64,000 bases of DNA from Bacteroidales bacterium UBA1181 (GTDB taxonomy: Bacteria; Bacteroidota; Bacteroidia; Bacteroidales; Paludibacteraceae), in the NCBI GenBank assembly GCA_002310215.1, contig DBYR01000041.1, positions 35,661 to 99,660 on the forward strand, read 5' to 3'. The translations under genes and the position numbers were made by a program. Shown here one piece after another: positions 50,694 to 60,416 of the stretch (positions within the stretch are counted from its first letter, which is position 1; every line of letters starts with the position of its first letter). The notes below the pieces were generated by a model. That model had not been told where the DNA came from, did no database searches, and was given only the letters and a program-made list of their open reading frames with translations.

Positions 50694-52043
50694 TCACCTT
50701 GCGAATGTCAACATCTCACCCTTTGTGCCATCATTTATCTTACCATCATCATACACAAGGACACCGTTCACGAACGTTTGGGTCACCTTATATTTCAGGG
50801 TTTCACCCTCCATCGGAGACCAACCGCACTTATAGAGCAAATCCTCCTTCTTCACCTCGTATGGTACATTCGGCTCCACAAGCACCAAATCGGCATAGAA
50901 TCCCTTGCGGATGAAGCCTCGCTTCTCCACATTGAAGATCTTGGCAGGATTGTGGCACATCTTCTCCACCACCTGCTCCCTTGTGAAGTTTCCTCTCTTC
51001 GCCAATTCGAGCATCATCGGCAAGGAGTGCTGGATGGACGGATAGCCCGATGCGGCATGGAGGCAATCTCCCTCCTTATCGCTCAGCAAGTGAGGTGCAT
51101 GGTCCGTCGCAATCGTATCGATGATACCCGACTCAACCGCCTTCAGCAAGTTCACGCGGCTCTTCTCCTTCTTGATGGAAGGATTACACTTGATCTTTGC
51201 GCCCAAACGCTCATAATCGCTATCGTCGAACCACAAATAACCAACACACGTCTCCGCCGTTATCTTCTTGTCCGCCAATGGCTTGTTGTTGAACAAAGCC
51301 ATCTCTTTGGCGGTCGTCAGATGCAAGACATGCAATCTGGTACCATATTTCTTCGCCAAATCAATCACCTTGGAAGTTGACTTATAGCATGCATCCGAAT
51401 TGCGGATAATCTCATGGTAGGAGATCGGAATAGGCTGGTCGCCCAACTCCTCCTTCACCTTCGCCAAATTGGCTTGGATCATCTCCTCGTCCTCGTTATG
51501 GGTGGCAACAGGCAACTTGGACTCCGCGAAGATACGCTCCAGCACCTTCGGGTCCGCCACACGCATATCACCGGTGGAAGCCCCCACAAAGACCTTGATA
51601 CCGCACACCTTGCTGCCATCCGCATGGATAACCTCCTCAACATTATCATTGGTGGCGCCCAAATAGAACGCGAAATTCGTCAAGCATTTCTGCTTAGCCA
51701 GCTCTATCTTCTTATCCACCTCAGCCATGGATGTGGTTGGAGGCAAACAATTCGGCATATCCATAATTGAGGTTACACCACCTGCCACCGCCGCGCGGGA
51801 CTCAGACTGGAAATCGCCCTTTTGCGTCAACCCCGGCTCACGGAAATGCACATGAGAATCAATCACACCCGGCAAAAGCCACTTATCCTCTGCATCAATC
51901 ACCTCCGCACTCTTCATCACGCTTTCAGGAACATCGTCCTTGAAAATCTTGGAAATCTTCTTTCCCTCAATCAACACAGAACCGCGGAATGAATTCCCCT
52001 CATTTATGATTTTGGCTTTATGAATCAATATTGTACTCATCAC
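50694..52043 (-). CDS. pyrC: dihydroorotase
   Basis: 449 residues; the ATG at 52040 is an equal choice of start. Metal-binding GVIDSHVHFREPGLTQKGDF, a later KVFVGASTGDMRV, and the end-of-barrel motif IATDHAPHLLSDKEGD define a class I (amidohydrolase) dihydroorotase that closes carbamoyl aspartate to dihydroorotate in pyrimidine synthesis. The glycosyltransferase gene ends 48 bases upstream on the same strand. Confidence 0.88.
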   Translation of the reverse strand: MMSTILIHKAKIINEGNSFRGSVLIEGKKISKIFKDDVPESVMKSAEVIDAEDKWLLPGVIDSHVHFREPGLTQKGDFQSESRAAVAGGVTSIMDMPNCLPPTTSMAEVDKKIELAKQKCLTNFAFYLGATNDNVEEVIHADGSKVCGIKVFVGASTGDMRVADPKVLERIFAESKLPVATHNEDEEMIQANLAKVKEELGDQPIPISYHEIIRNSDACYKSTSKVIDLAKKYGTRLHVLHLTTAKEMALFNNKPLADKKITAETCVGYLWFDDSDYERLGAKIKCNPSIKKEKSRVNLLKAVESGIIDTIATDHAPHLLSDKEGDCLHAASGYPSIQHSLPMMLELAKRGNFTREQVVEKMCHNPAKIFNVEKRGFIRKGFYADLVLVEPNVPYEVKKEDLLYKCGWSPMEGETLKYKVTQTFVNGVLVYDDGKINDGTKGEMLTFAR

Positions 52044-52091
52044 ATATAAACTATTTAATTTCCTGTTTGAAAAATCGTTTTACCAAATATA

Positions 52092-52835
52092 CTATTTTTT
52101 TTGAGGATATTTCCTAAATAGACTGTTAATTTTTAATCTAATCACACCCAACACCGCCTCGCCGAAGATGCCGCCGCTCATTTTCGAGCTACCCAACACT
52201 CGGTTAACAAAGACAATCGGGACCTCCTTAATCGTGAATCCACATTTATAAGCGGTATATTTCATCTCTATTTGGAACGCATATCCCTTGAACTTAATCT
52301 TATCCAACTCTATCGTCTCCAGCACCTGCCTGCGGTAACATTTGAAGCCCGCCGTAGTGTCCGCGATCTTCATGCCCGTCACAATGCGCACATATTTAGA
52401 GGCGAAATAGGACATCAGAACGCGTCCCATCGGCCAATTCACGACATTCACTCCACTAATATAACGCGAACCGATAGCGACATCCGCACCTTCCTCGGCA
52501 CACGCTTTATGCAGTTTCAGGACATCATTCGGATTGTGCGAAAAATCCGCATCCATCTCGAACACATATTCATAGCCATGCTCCAAAGCCCACTTAAAAC
52601 CTGTGATATAGGCTGTCCCCAACCCTAACTTGCCTTCCCTCTCTATGATATGCAAACGTCCCGGAAACTCGTTCATCAAGCCTTTGACGATTGCTGCGGT
52701 CCCATCCGGCGAGTTGTCATCTATAATCAAGACATGGAACATCTTGGGCAAGCCCAAAACCGCCCGAATGATATTCTCAGCATTCTCCTTTTCATTGTAA
52801 GTTGGTATAATCACCACTCCATCGTTCACTTCCAT
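52092..52835 (-). CDS. family 2 glycosyltransferase, polyprenol monophosphomannose synthase-like
   Basis: 247 residues. GVVIIPTYNEKENAENIIRAV, DDNSPDGTAAIV and EMDADFSHNP (DxD-like) are the conserved elements of dolichol/polyprenol phosphate mannosyltransferases. The protein has no C-terminal membrane domain. It transfers a sugar, probably mannose, to a lipid carrier. Divergent from mfd and probably in one unit with pyrC. Confidence 0.85.
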   Translation of the reverse strand: MEVNDGVVIIPTYNEKENAENIIRAVLGLPKMFHVLIIDDNSPDGTAAIVKGLMNEFPGRLHIIEREGKLGLGTAYITGFKWALEHGYEYVFEMDADFSHNPNDVLKLHKACAEEGADVAIGSRYISGVNVVNWPMGRVLMSYFASKYVRIVTGMKIADTTAGFKCYRRQVLETIELDKIKFKGYAFQIEMKYTAYKCGFTIKEVPIVFVNRVLGSSKMSGGIFGEAVLGVIRLKINSLFRKYPQKK

Positions 52836-52891
52836 TTTCTCCTATTGTGGGTTTCTTGCAAATTTAAAAAATGGTTTGGAATTTTTATTGC

Positions 52892-52899
52892 TATCTTTG
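52892..52899 (+). promoter_or_regulatory. -7 element of mfd
   Basis: TATCTTTG fits TAnnTTTG. The predicted start near 52906 rules out the TTG at 52876 as start of mfd. Confidence 0.45.
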
Positions 52900-52917
52900 T
52901 CAAAAATTTCATTGACA

Positions 52918-55900
52918 TTGGATATAAATGATTTATTGAAACTCTTTTCCTCCCACACCACCATCCAGGACGTGGGGAAATGGTGCTCAGGAACAGAGAA
53001 AAACCTAACCCTAAAAGGGCTGGAGGGGTCGTCATGCGCCATTTTATTCTCCTTATTGAGACTGAATAACGGGCATTCAATGCTCATCACCATGGATGAC
53101 GAGGAAGACGCCGCCTACCTATACCACGACATCACACAACTGATGGGCGAAGACGCCGCCTATTTCTACCCCTCCGCCTACCGCAGGGCTGACATCGAAC
53201 AGAAAGACGCCGCCAACGAGGTACTGAGGACTGAAGTCCTCGACAAAATCAACTCGGGAGAACCCTTTATCATCGTCTCTTTCCCGGATGCCACCGCAGA
53301 ACGTGTCGTGGACAGTGCGGAACTCAGCGGAAAAACATTGAAAATACATGTCGGAGAGTCTGTCGAAACCGACTTCATCATACAGGTCCTTTGCGAATAT
53401 GGATTCTCCCGCGTGGACTTCGTCTATGAACCGGGGCAGTTCTCTGTGAGGGGTAGCATCATCGATGTCTTCTCCTTCTCTTGCGAATACCCATACCGTA
53501 TCGATTTCTTCGGCGACGAAATTGAATCCATCCGTACATTCGACATCGAGAACCAACTCTCCTTAGAAAAGAAGGAGAGTATCTCCATCATATCCAACAT
53601 CCACGAATCAAACGCCTCTTCCGTCTCGCTCTTTTCCCTTCTAAAGGAAGATACCCTACTCTGCTTCCACGACTTCCAATTCGCTTTCGACAGAATCGAC
53701 AACCTCACGGAAAGCATCGGACATGACAGTCTTTTCATCGACTCAAAGACTTTTGTCGATGAGTCTTCCCGATTCAAACGGATAGGGTTCGGCGGACACG
53801 AGGCGTGGGAGAAAGCGACATGCATCCATTTCAACGATTCCCCTCAGCCTGTGTTCAACAAGAACTTCGACCTGGTCAGCGGGGATTTCAGGACTAAAGC
53901 GGAGGACGGCTACAAAGTATTCGTGCTGAGCGACAACCTCCACCAAACAGACCGTTTGGAGAATATCTTCGAGGACAGAAGGGACAATGTATCCTTCACA
54001 CCTGTCCGCAAAACGCTGCACGCAGGATTCATCGACCACACGCTTCGCATCTGTTGCTACACCGACCATCAGATTTTTGACCGTTACCACAAATATTCCC
54101 TGCGTTCGGACAAAGCGAGGTCTGGTCAGCTCTCTCTTACCCTAAAGGAGTTGCAGGACTTCAAACCGGGCGATTACGTCGTGCACATCGACCATGGCGT
54201 GGGACGATTCGCAGGACTGATCCAGGTGGATGTCAACGGGAAGAAACAGGAGGTGATCAAACTGCTCTACCAAAACGACGACATCTTGCTCGTCAGCATC
54301 CATTCGCTCCATAAGATATCAAGGTATAAAAGCAAAGAGGGGGATGAGCCTCGCATCAACAAGTTAGGCACAGGGGCTTGGCAGACCATCAAGGAACGGA
54401 CGAAGAAACATGTCAAGGACATCGCCAGGGACCTCATCGCCCTCTACGCCAAGAGACGCGAGGAGAAGGGTTTCGCTTTCTCACACGACAGCTTCCTCCA
54501 ATCGGAGTTGGAGGCCTCCTTCATCTATGAGGACACGCCTGACCAGGTGAAGACCACTGCCGACGTGAAGCGGGACATGGAACAGGACATCCCAATGGAC
54601 AGGCTGGTCTGCGGCGACGTGGGCTTCGGCAAGACCGAAATCGCTGTGCGCGCCGCCTTCAAGGCGACCGTGGACAACAAGCAGGTGGCCATCTTAGTAC
54701 CTACCACCGTATTGGCACTGCAACACTACAAAACATTCTCCGACAGGCTGAAGGGATTCCCCGTCAAGGTGGATTACCTGAACCGATCCCGAAGCGCCAA
54801 AGACACCAAACGAATCGTGCAAGAGGTGGGGAGCGGAGAGATCAACATCCTGATCGGCACGCAAAAAATATTAGGCAAAGAGGTTAAATTCAAAGACTTA
54901 GGATTGCTCATCATCGACGAGGAGCAAAAATTTGGAGTCTCCACGAAGGAAAAAATCAAACAGATGAAGGTCAATGTGGATACCCTCACCATGACCGCCA
55001 CGCCTATTCCGCGCACATTGCAGTTCTCCCTCATGGGGGCGAGAGACCTATCCGTCATCAACACCCCACCCCCTAACCGATACCCGATACAGACCGAACT
55101 CCACACCTTCAGCGAGAAGGTGATCCAGGAGGCCATACAATACGAACTGGACCGCAACGGGCAAGTCTTCTTCATCAACAATAGAGTGCAGAACCTCAAT
55201 GAGTTGGCAGGGCTCATCAAGCGTCTCGTGCCAGAGGCCCGCATCGCCATCGGGCACGGGCAGATGAAGGGAGAAGAGTTGGAGAAGATTATCCTGGACT
55301 TCCTCGACTACGAATACGACGTGTTGCTCGCCACCACGATCGTGGAGTCCGGCATCGACATATCCAACTGCAACACCATCATCATCAACGAGGCACAGAA
55401 CTTCGGGCTGAGCGACCTGCACCAACTGCGCGGAAGGGTCGGACGAAGCAACAAAAGAGCCTTCTGCTACCTGCTCGCCCCTCCCCTCACCAACCTCACG
55501 ACCGATGCGAGGCGCAGGCTACAGGCCATTGAGAGTTTCTCGGAGTTGGGCAGCGGATTCAACATCGCCATGCAGGACCTCGACATACGAGGCGCAGGCA
55601 ACCTCTTAGGCGCTGAGCAAAGCGGATTCATCGCCGACCTCGGTTACGAAGCCTACCAAAAAGTGCTGAACGAAGCCGTCGCCGAACTAAAGGCGGACGA
55701 ATTCTCCGAACTCTACGAGGAGAAAAAAGACGAACATTCACCCGCACAGACATTCGTCACCGATTGCCAGATCGAGACCGACATGGAACTCACCTTCCCG
55801 TCCGACTACATCGAGAACGTCTCCGAAAGGATGTCGCTATACCGTGAACTGGACAACGTGAAGGATGAGCAAGAACTCACCGCATTCGCAGATCGTCTAA

Positions 55901-56202
55901 GAGACCGGTTCGGAACCATCCCTGCCCAGACGGAGAGCCTGCTTCAGCTCGTTCGGCTAAGATGGGTGGCTGTCACGCTCGGATTCGAACGTCTCACCCT
56001 CAAACAGGGGCGCATGACCGGGTACTTCATACCATCAGACGATTCGCCCTACTACCAGACCGAAGTGTTCGGCAGGATACTCACTTACCTGCAAGAGCAT
56101 GCGGTACGCTGTAAGATCAGGGAGACAGGCGGCAAACGCTCCATCCAATTCCTCGACGTAGACAGCGTGGAGGAGGCCTATCGAATCTTGAGCAACATTT
56201 AG
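52918..56202 (+). CDS. mfd: transcription-repair coupling factor
   Basis: 1094 residues if the TTG at 52918 is used, which fits the -7 element at 52892 and the conserved beginning (LDINDLLKLFSSH). No ATG occurs in frame nearby, so the exact start is uncertain. Motifs in order: damage-recognition domain 1, then the RNA polymerase interaction region (GDYVVHIDHGVGRFAGLIQVD), helicase motif I GDVGFGKTEIAVRAAF, DEEQ box (IDEEQKFGVSTKEK), motif III TATPIPRTLQFSLMG, motif VI (QLRGRVGRS) and the TRCF C-terminal domain (ETDMELTFPSDYIENVSERM). It displaces stalled RNA polymerase and recruits UvrA. Stand-alone and divergent from the glycosyltransferase gene. Confidence 0.9.
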   Translation: MDINDLLKLFSSHTTIQDVGKWCSGTEKNLTLKGLEGSSCAILFSLLRLNNGHSMLITMDDEEDAAYLYHDITQLMGEDAAYFYPSAYRRADIEQKDAANEVLRTEVLDKINSGEPFIIVSFPDATAERVVDSAELSGKTLKIHVGESVETDFIIQVLCEYGFSRVDFVYEPGQFSVRGSIIDVFSFSCEYPYRIDFFGDEIESIRTFDIENQLSLEKKESISIISNIHESNASSVSLFSLLKEDTLLCFHDFQFAFDRIDNLTESIGHDSLFIDSKTFVDESSRFKRIGFGGHEAWEKATCIHFNDSPQPVFNKNFDLVSGDFRTKAEDGYKVFVLSDNLHQTDRLENIFEDRRDNVSFTPVRKTLHAGFIDHTLRICCYTDHQIFDRYHKYSLRSDKARSGQLSLTLKELQDFKPGDYVVHIDHGVGRFAGLIQVDVNGKKQEVIKLLYQNDDILLVSIHSLHKISRYKSKEGDEPRINKLGTGAWQTIKERTKKHVKDIARDLIALYAKRREEKGFAFSHDSFLQSELEASFIYEDTPDQVKTTADVKRDMEQDIPMDRLVCGDVGFGKTEIAVRAAFKATVDNKQVAILVPTTVLALQHYKTFSDRLKGFPVKVDYLNRSRSAKDTKRIVQEVGSGEINILIGTQKILGKEVKFKDLGLLIIDEEQKFGVSTKEKIKQMKVNVDTLTMTATPIPRTLQFSLMGARDLSVINTPPPNRYPIQTELHTFSEKVIQEAIQYELDRNGQVFFINNRVQNLNELAGLIKRLVPEARIAIGHGQMKGEELEKIILDFLDYEYDVLLATTIVESGIDISNCNTIIINEAQNFGLSDLHQLRGRVGRSNKRAFCYLLAPPLTNLTTDARRRLQAIESFSELGSGFNIAMQDLDIRGAGNLLGAEQSGFIADLGYEAYQKVLNEAVAELKADEFSELYEEKKDEHSPAQTFVTDCQIETDMELTFPSDYIENVSERMSLYRELDNVKDEQELTAFADRLRDRFGTIPAQTESLLQLVRLRWVAVTLGFERLTLKQGRMTGYFIPSDDSPYYQTEVFGRILTYLQEHAVRCKIRETGGKRSIQFLDVDSVEEAYRILSNI

Positions 56203-56366
56203 TTATTTAAGAATTTTGAATTAAGAAACGTTAGTTCGACGTAGTCAATTATGAATTATGGGTTAAGTGCTAAAATTAAAGCATATCGTACCACTATTTG
56301 ACGGAAAAAATGGAAAGAAAACAAGGATTTTGATTATTTTTGCACGAATAAAAAAAGAAGGTAAAA

Positions 56367-57353
56367 ATGATAAACAGGACATTACTACGAATCAAAGTGA
56401 TTCAAATTCTGTATTCTTACTACAAGAACAAGGAAAATGAAACAGCAGAACTGGAATCCGCTCAAAATGAGCTGATTGAGAGCACAAACAAGACATACGA
56501 GTTATACCACTATTTCTTCCTGCTTATCATCAAAATCACGGAATACGTCCAAAAATTGGCTAAAAAGAGCGGAAACGCCCGCAACGAATACGGGAAGCTC
56601 GCCAACAATATTTTCGTGAAACAATTGGCGAACAACAAGCAACTGCTCGCCTACTTCGACGAACCTGGCGTGGACTGGGCCAACAAAACAGAGGATGGTG
56701 AACTCTTCTGGGACATTCAAAACGAGGAGCAACAGAACAACCTCACCAAGGAGATTGTTCCACAAATCCTTGAATTGGAGGAGTTCAAAAAATACAACGA
56801 AACGAAAGAGAACAACTACGTGGAAGACAAAGAGATATGGAGAAGCATTCTTCGGAAAACCATCTCCGACTCCGAGTCAATCGGCAGGGAACTGGAGGAC
56901 ATGTCCATCTATTGGAACGATGATGCGGCAGACGTCATCAGTTTCGTATCAAAGACAATACGCAACTTCGACGAGGCGCAAGGAGAAAACCAGGAACTGC
57001 TTCCACAATTCAGGGACATGGAGGATCTGGAGTTTGCCCAAAAACTCCTGAAACAATCCATCTACGACGAGGCGGACTACAGGAAGATGATATTCGACCA
57101 CACCAAGAATTGGGATGCGGAACGTATCGCCTTCCTCGACACGATCATCATGCAGACCGCCCTTGCGGAGATATGCACCTTCCCGACCATCCCGGTCAGC
57201 GTCAGCATCAACGAATACATTGAGATAGCCAAAAGCTACAGCACAGCAAAGAGCGGCACGTTCATCAATGGCTTGTTGGACACCATCGCCAAGGAACTGG
57301 TCGAATCCAAGAAGGTCAACAAGGTCGTGTACACCAACACATACAAAAAGTAA
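56367..57353 (+). CDS. nusB: NusB transcription antitermination factor
   Basis: 328 residues, the long Bacteroidota form. The N-terminal part has MINRTLLRIKVIQILYSYYKN and the C-terminal ~120 residues hold the NusB fold with SINEYIEIAKSYSTAKSGTFINGLLDTI. The middle ~150 residues are extra helical sequence that most bacteria lack. It acts with NusE/S10 in rRNA antitermination. First gene of the nusB-yajC-ybbR-coaE operon. Confidence 0.92.
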   Translation: MINRTLLRIKVIQILYSYYKNKENETAELESAQNELIESTNKTYELYHYFFLLIIKITEYVQKLAKKSGNARNEYGKLANNIFVKQLANNKQLLAYFDEPGVDWANKTEDGELFWDIQNEEQQNNLTKEIVPQILELEEFKKYNETKENNYVEDKEIWRSILRKTISDSESIGRELEDMSIYWNDDAADVISFVSKTIRNFDEAQGENQELLPQFRDMEDLEFAQKLLKQSIYDEADYRKMIFDHTKNWDAERIAFLDTIIMQTALAEICTFPTIPVSVSINEYIEIAKSYSTAKSGTFINGLLDTIAKELVESKKVNKVVYTNTYKK

Positions 57354-57382
57354 TTTATTAACCAATTTAATACACATAAGAT

Positions 57383-57700
57383 ATGGTTTCAAGCATTCTT
57401 TTACAAGCGGCGGCACCAGAGGGAGCAGGATTCTCCACCATCATCATGATGATCGCCATCTTCGCAATCTTCTACTTCTTCATGATCAGACCTCAGAAAA
57501 AAAGACAAGAGGAGATAAAGAAATTCAGGGACGCCCTGCAGGTGGGAGATGAAGTGGTAACCTCCGGCGGCATCCACGGGAAAATCAAGGAAATAAATGA
57601 CAACACCATGATAGTGGAGATTGCCAACAACGTGAACATCACGGTCGACAAGGCATCCATCTTCTCTTTGGGTAGCAACCCAGCCAACGAAGGCAAATGA
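57383..57700 (+). CDS. yajC: preprotein translocase subunit YajC
   Basis: 105 residues: one N-terminal membrane helix (TIIMMIAIFAIFYFFMIRPQKKRQEEIKKF) followed by the YajC signature VGDEVVTSGGIHGKIKEI. Associated with SecDF in protein export. Its stop overlaps the start of the next gene by four bases. Confidence 0.93.
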   Translation: MVSSILLQAAAPEGAGFSTIIMMIAIFAIFYFFMIRPQKKRQEEIKKFRDALQVGDEVVTSGGIHGKIKEINDNTMIVEIANNVNITVDKASIFSLGSNPANEGK

Positions 57701-58677
57701 TGAAGAACTTTTTATTAGAACAAATTAAGAAGATCAAGCAGTTCCTCACAACGAGGGACTTCTTGGTCTTTTTGCTTTTTTTAGGCATCTCAACCGCCTT
57801 ATGGACACTGCAGGCATTACGGAAGAACTACGAAATGACGGTGGAAATGCCTATCGCATACACCAATCTTCCTGGCGATTACATCATCACCAACGACCTA
57901 CCTTCTCATTTGAGGCTTTCCTTGGAAGGAAGAGGCAGTGACTTGGTACGTTACCGCTACGGACGTGGATTAGCCCCCCTCAAAATAGACATGGAGGAGG
58001 TCGTCAAAGGAAGAAGAAACGTGGCGACCAACACCTATCTGCCACAAATTCAGAAACAAGTGAAATCCGACATAGCCATCAAAAGGATTTCACCCGACTC
58101 CATCCTCTACGAATTGGAGAAACAGAAGAAAAAAACCATACCAATCGTCCTCGATGCGGAAATCGAACTCGAGCAACAATACACCTTCAGCGACTCCTTA
58201 AGAATCAGTCCGTCGCACATCACTGCATACGGGCCTCAAAAGGAGTTGAACAAATTGGACACCATCCATACGGAGCTATTGACAATCAACAACGTAAAGG
58301 ATACCCTCGTAACTCAAATAGATCTAAAAAAGGTACGGAATGTGCGCTTCTCGGACACAACAATAACGGTTAAGATAATGTCGGAGAAATTCACGGAAAA
58401 GAATATTCAACTGCCCATATCGATCAAAAACGTGCCAGAAAACATCACACTCAGAATATTCCCTTCGGCAACAACGCTCAGCTACCAAATAGGGCTAAGC
58501 TCATACGAAAAAGTGGACGCCTCTTCCTTCTCGCTCTACGTGGACTTCAAGGAGGCCAAAAGGAACGGGAAAGACAAACTGAAGATTAAGTTCGGCAAAA
58601 AAGCCCCCAAAGCGTTCAACGTGAAACTGAAGCCGGAGGCCATCGATTATATCATAGAGGAGAAGAGCGTCCAATGA
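57697..58677 (+). CDS. YbbR-domain (CdaR-like) membrane protein
   Basis: 326 residues with one N-terminal transmembrane segment (FLVFLLFLGISTALWTLQAL), then three beta-rich YbbR-like repeats (IAYTNLPGDYIITNDLPSHLRLSL; IPIVLDAEIELEQQYTF; IQLPISIKNVPENITL). CdaR-type proteins bind c-di-AMP cyclase partners in Firmicutes; in Bacteroidota the role is unknown. Translationally coupled with yajC and coaE. Confidence 0.75.
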   Translation: MMKNFLLEQIKKIKQFLTTRDFLVFLLFLGISTALWTLQALRKNYEMTVEMPIAYTNLPGDYIITNDLPSHLRLSLEGRGSDLVRYRYGRGLAPLKIDMEEVVKGRRNVATNTYLPQIQKQVKSDIAIKRISPDSILYELEKQKKKTIPIVLDAEIELEQQYTFSDSLRISPSHITAYGPQKELNKLDTIHTELLTINNVKDTLVTQIDLKKVRNVRFSDTTITVKIMSEKFTEKNIQLPISIKNVPENITLRIFPSATTLSYQIGLSSYEKVDASSFSLYVDFKEAKRNGKDKLKIKFGKKAPKAFNVKLKPEAIDYIIEEKSVQ

Positions 58678-59249
58678 AACATATCGGCATCACAGGAGGA
58701 ATCGGGAGCGGGAAATCAGTGGTTTCCGAAGTATTCTCCCGGATGGGCATACCCGCCTACAATGCAGACAACGCCTCCAAACTGCTCATATCCACACGAA
58801 AGGATCTAATTACCGCCCTGAAAAAAATATTGGGCAGCGACATATACGTCCACGGCAGCCTGGACAAAAAAAAGATGGCGCAACTGATTTTCAACGACAA
58901 GGAACTACTCACCCGAGTAAATAGCATCATCCACCCCGCCGTCATCGAGGATTTCAAAATCTGGAGCGAATCACAAATGGCAACTTCCGTAGCCTGCGAA
59001 ACCGCCATCCTATTCGAATCGGGCATGGATAAGTTAGTGGATATTAAAATCACCGTCACCGCCCCCTTAGAAACAAGGATTAGACGATGCGTCACACGAG
59101 ACGGCCTCACCGAAGAACAAATTAGGGCGAGGATCAACAACCAAATGGACGATGAGGAGAGAATACGTCGTTCGGACTTCGTCATCATTAACGACGAAAA
59201 GCATGCCATCATCCCCCAAATCAAGGAAATAATCAACACATTAGCATAA
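58674..59249 (+). CDS. coaE: dephospho-CoA kinase
   Basis: 191 residues. P-loop GGIGSGKSVVSEVFSRMG (residues ~6-23), PAYNADNASK, HPAVIEDFKIW and a C-terminal Asp/Glu-rich helix (MDDEERIRRSDFVIIND) are the CoaE signature. It performs the last step of coenzyme A synthesis. Starts within the stop of the YbbR gene (ATGA overlap). Confidence 0.93.
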   Translation: MKHIGITGGIGSGKSVVSEVFSRMGIPAYNADNASKLLISTRKDLITALKKILGSDIYVHGSLDKKKMAQLIFNDKELLTRVNSIIHPAVIEDFKIWSESQMATSVACETAILFESGMDKLVDIKITVTAPLETRIRRCVTRDGLTEEQIRARINNQMDDEERIRRSDFVIINDEKHAIIPQIKEIINTLA

Positions 59250-59268
59250 GAACCTCATTTCCAAGGAC

Positions 59269-60297
59269 TCAATCAATCTGACCCAATTGAACCTGTTTGT
59301 GTTGGAAAAGTAAAAAGTTCAAATCATCAATGTTATAGTACTTATTCTCCTGATGCAGAATGTAATACTCGATGATTAGATCAGCCTTCGAGGAATGGGA
59401 GATCGCATACCCTGCGCTACGCAACAGCTCTTGCGTCTCCTCCAAATTAAGTTTAAGCGAAATGGCCAAAGCGAAAACTGTATTTTTTCTTGGGGAATAA
59501 TCCTTGTTCGAGATAATCTTTGAGAAGAGGCGACGGTCAAGGTTCGCATTTTTGTAGACCTCCGCATTGGTCATCTGTTTCCTGCGTATCATCTTGAAGA
59601 GCAACGTACTAAAACTATCCTCCAAGCGTTCTGCAAGATCATGGTCGGTGATTTCCGCGGAGACCTCCTCTTCCACACAACGCTCAAGCGACGCATTCGT
59701 TTTCCCGGCAGACTTCCTATTAAAGAGTTCACGCAACGACCTACGGATCCGATAATCCGTATCTACCTGGCTCTCGTTAATATAGCTCTCCACCTCTCCG
59801 TACATCGATTGAGCGGTTTTGAAGGCACTACTGTCATAGACGATAAGATAGACAGTCATGTCACCCTCATAATCACCCAAGAAATCATGGATAGCCCTTT
59901 GTGCGACCTTCAATGCGTCTTCTGGAGGATAACCATAAATACCCGACGAGATGAGAGGGAAAGCAATCGTCTCAAGCCGCTTCTCCGAAGCCAACCGCAA
60001 TGAGTTGTAGTAACAATCATACAACTGTTGCTCCTGTACAGTATTACCCTCCTTGTAAATCGGTCCGGCGGTGTGGATGATGTACTTCGCCTTTAAGTCA
60101 AAACCGTCGGTAATGACCGCTTGGCCCACCTGTATCGGTGCTAATTTGTCACAAGCGGCTTGAAGTTTCGCAGGACCCGCCGCACGGAAAATGGCGCCAC
60201 AGACACCTCCACCCATCGCCAACTGGGGATTGGCCGCATTGACAATGGCGTCGGCCTGCACCTGTGTAATATCATTTCTGCTAATTAGTAATGGCAT
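59269..60297 (-). CDS. macro-domain protein with a C-terminal HTH
   Basis: 342 residues. Residues ~1-170 form a macro domain: IVNAANPQLAMGGGVCGAIFRAAG, TAGPIYKEGN and FPLISSGIYGYPPEDALKVA cover the ADP-ribose-binding loops. The middle is charged; the last ~100 residues contain a helix-turn-helix-like part (MTNAEVYKNANLDRRLFSKII and PRKNTVFALAISLKLNLEET). A macro domain fused to a DNA-binding domain suggests an ADP-ribose or NAD-metabolite responsive regulator, perhaps of the divergent vWA gene. Macro domains can remove ADP-ribose, so enzymatic activity is also possible. Confidence 0.75.
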   Translation of the reverse strand: MPLLISRNDITQVQADAIVNAANPQLAMGGGVCGAIFRAAGPAKLQAACDKLAPIQVGQAVITDGFDLKAKYIIHTAGPIYKEGNTVQEQQLYDCYYNSLRLASEKRLETIAFPLISSGIYGYPPEDALKVAQRAIHDFLGDYEGDMTVYLIVYDSSAFKTAQSMYGEVESYINESQVDTDYRIRRSLRELFNRKSAGKTNASLERCVEEEVSAEITDHDLAERLEDSFSTLLFKMIRRKQMTNAEVYKNANLDRRLFSKIISNKDYSPRKNTVFALAISLKLNLEETQELLRSAGYAISHSSKADLIIEYYILHQENKYYNIDDLNFLLFQHKQVQLGQID

Positions 60298-60315
60298 AGT
60301 AGTAAATCTTTCGTG

Positions 60316-60350
60316 TAAATATACTAAAAATTGTCGCTTTTACGGCGACA
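60316..60350. promoter_or_regulatory. divergent promoter region with a palindrome, candidate operator
   Basis: TGTCGC (60332-60337) and GCGACA (60345-60350) form an inverted repeat with a 7-base centre. On the minus strand a near-consensus -7 element (TATATTTA, 60316-60323) lies next to it, so the palindrome covers the place of the -33 for the macro-HTH gene. A repressor binding here could control both this gene and the divergent vWA gene. Confidence 0.5.
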
Positions 60351-60416
60351 GGTTTCTGAAAAAAATCCGTGAATTTTACATCGTAATTCATGTTAAACCA
60401 ATTAAAACGTAAAGCA

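Noticed and set aside
50583..51380. Plus-strand frame beginning near 50583
   Set aside because: Mostly antisense to pyrC; the first ~110 bases are AT-rich intergenic DNA with no start signal or conserved protein.
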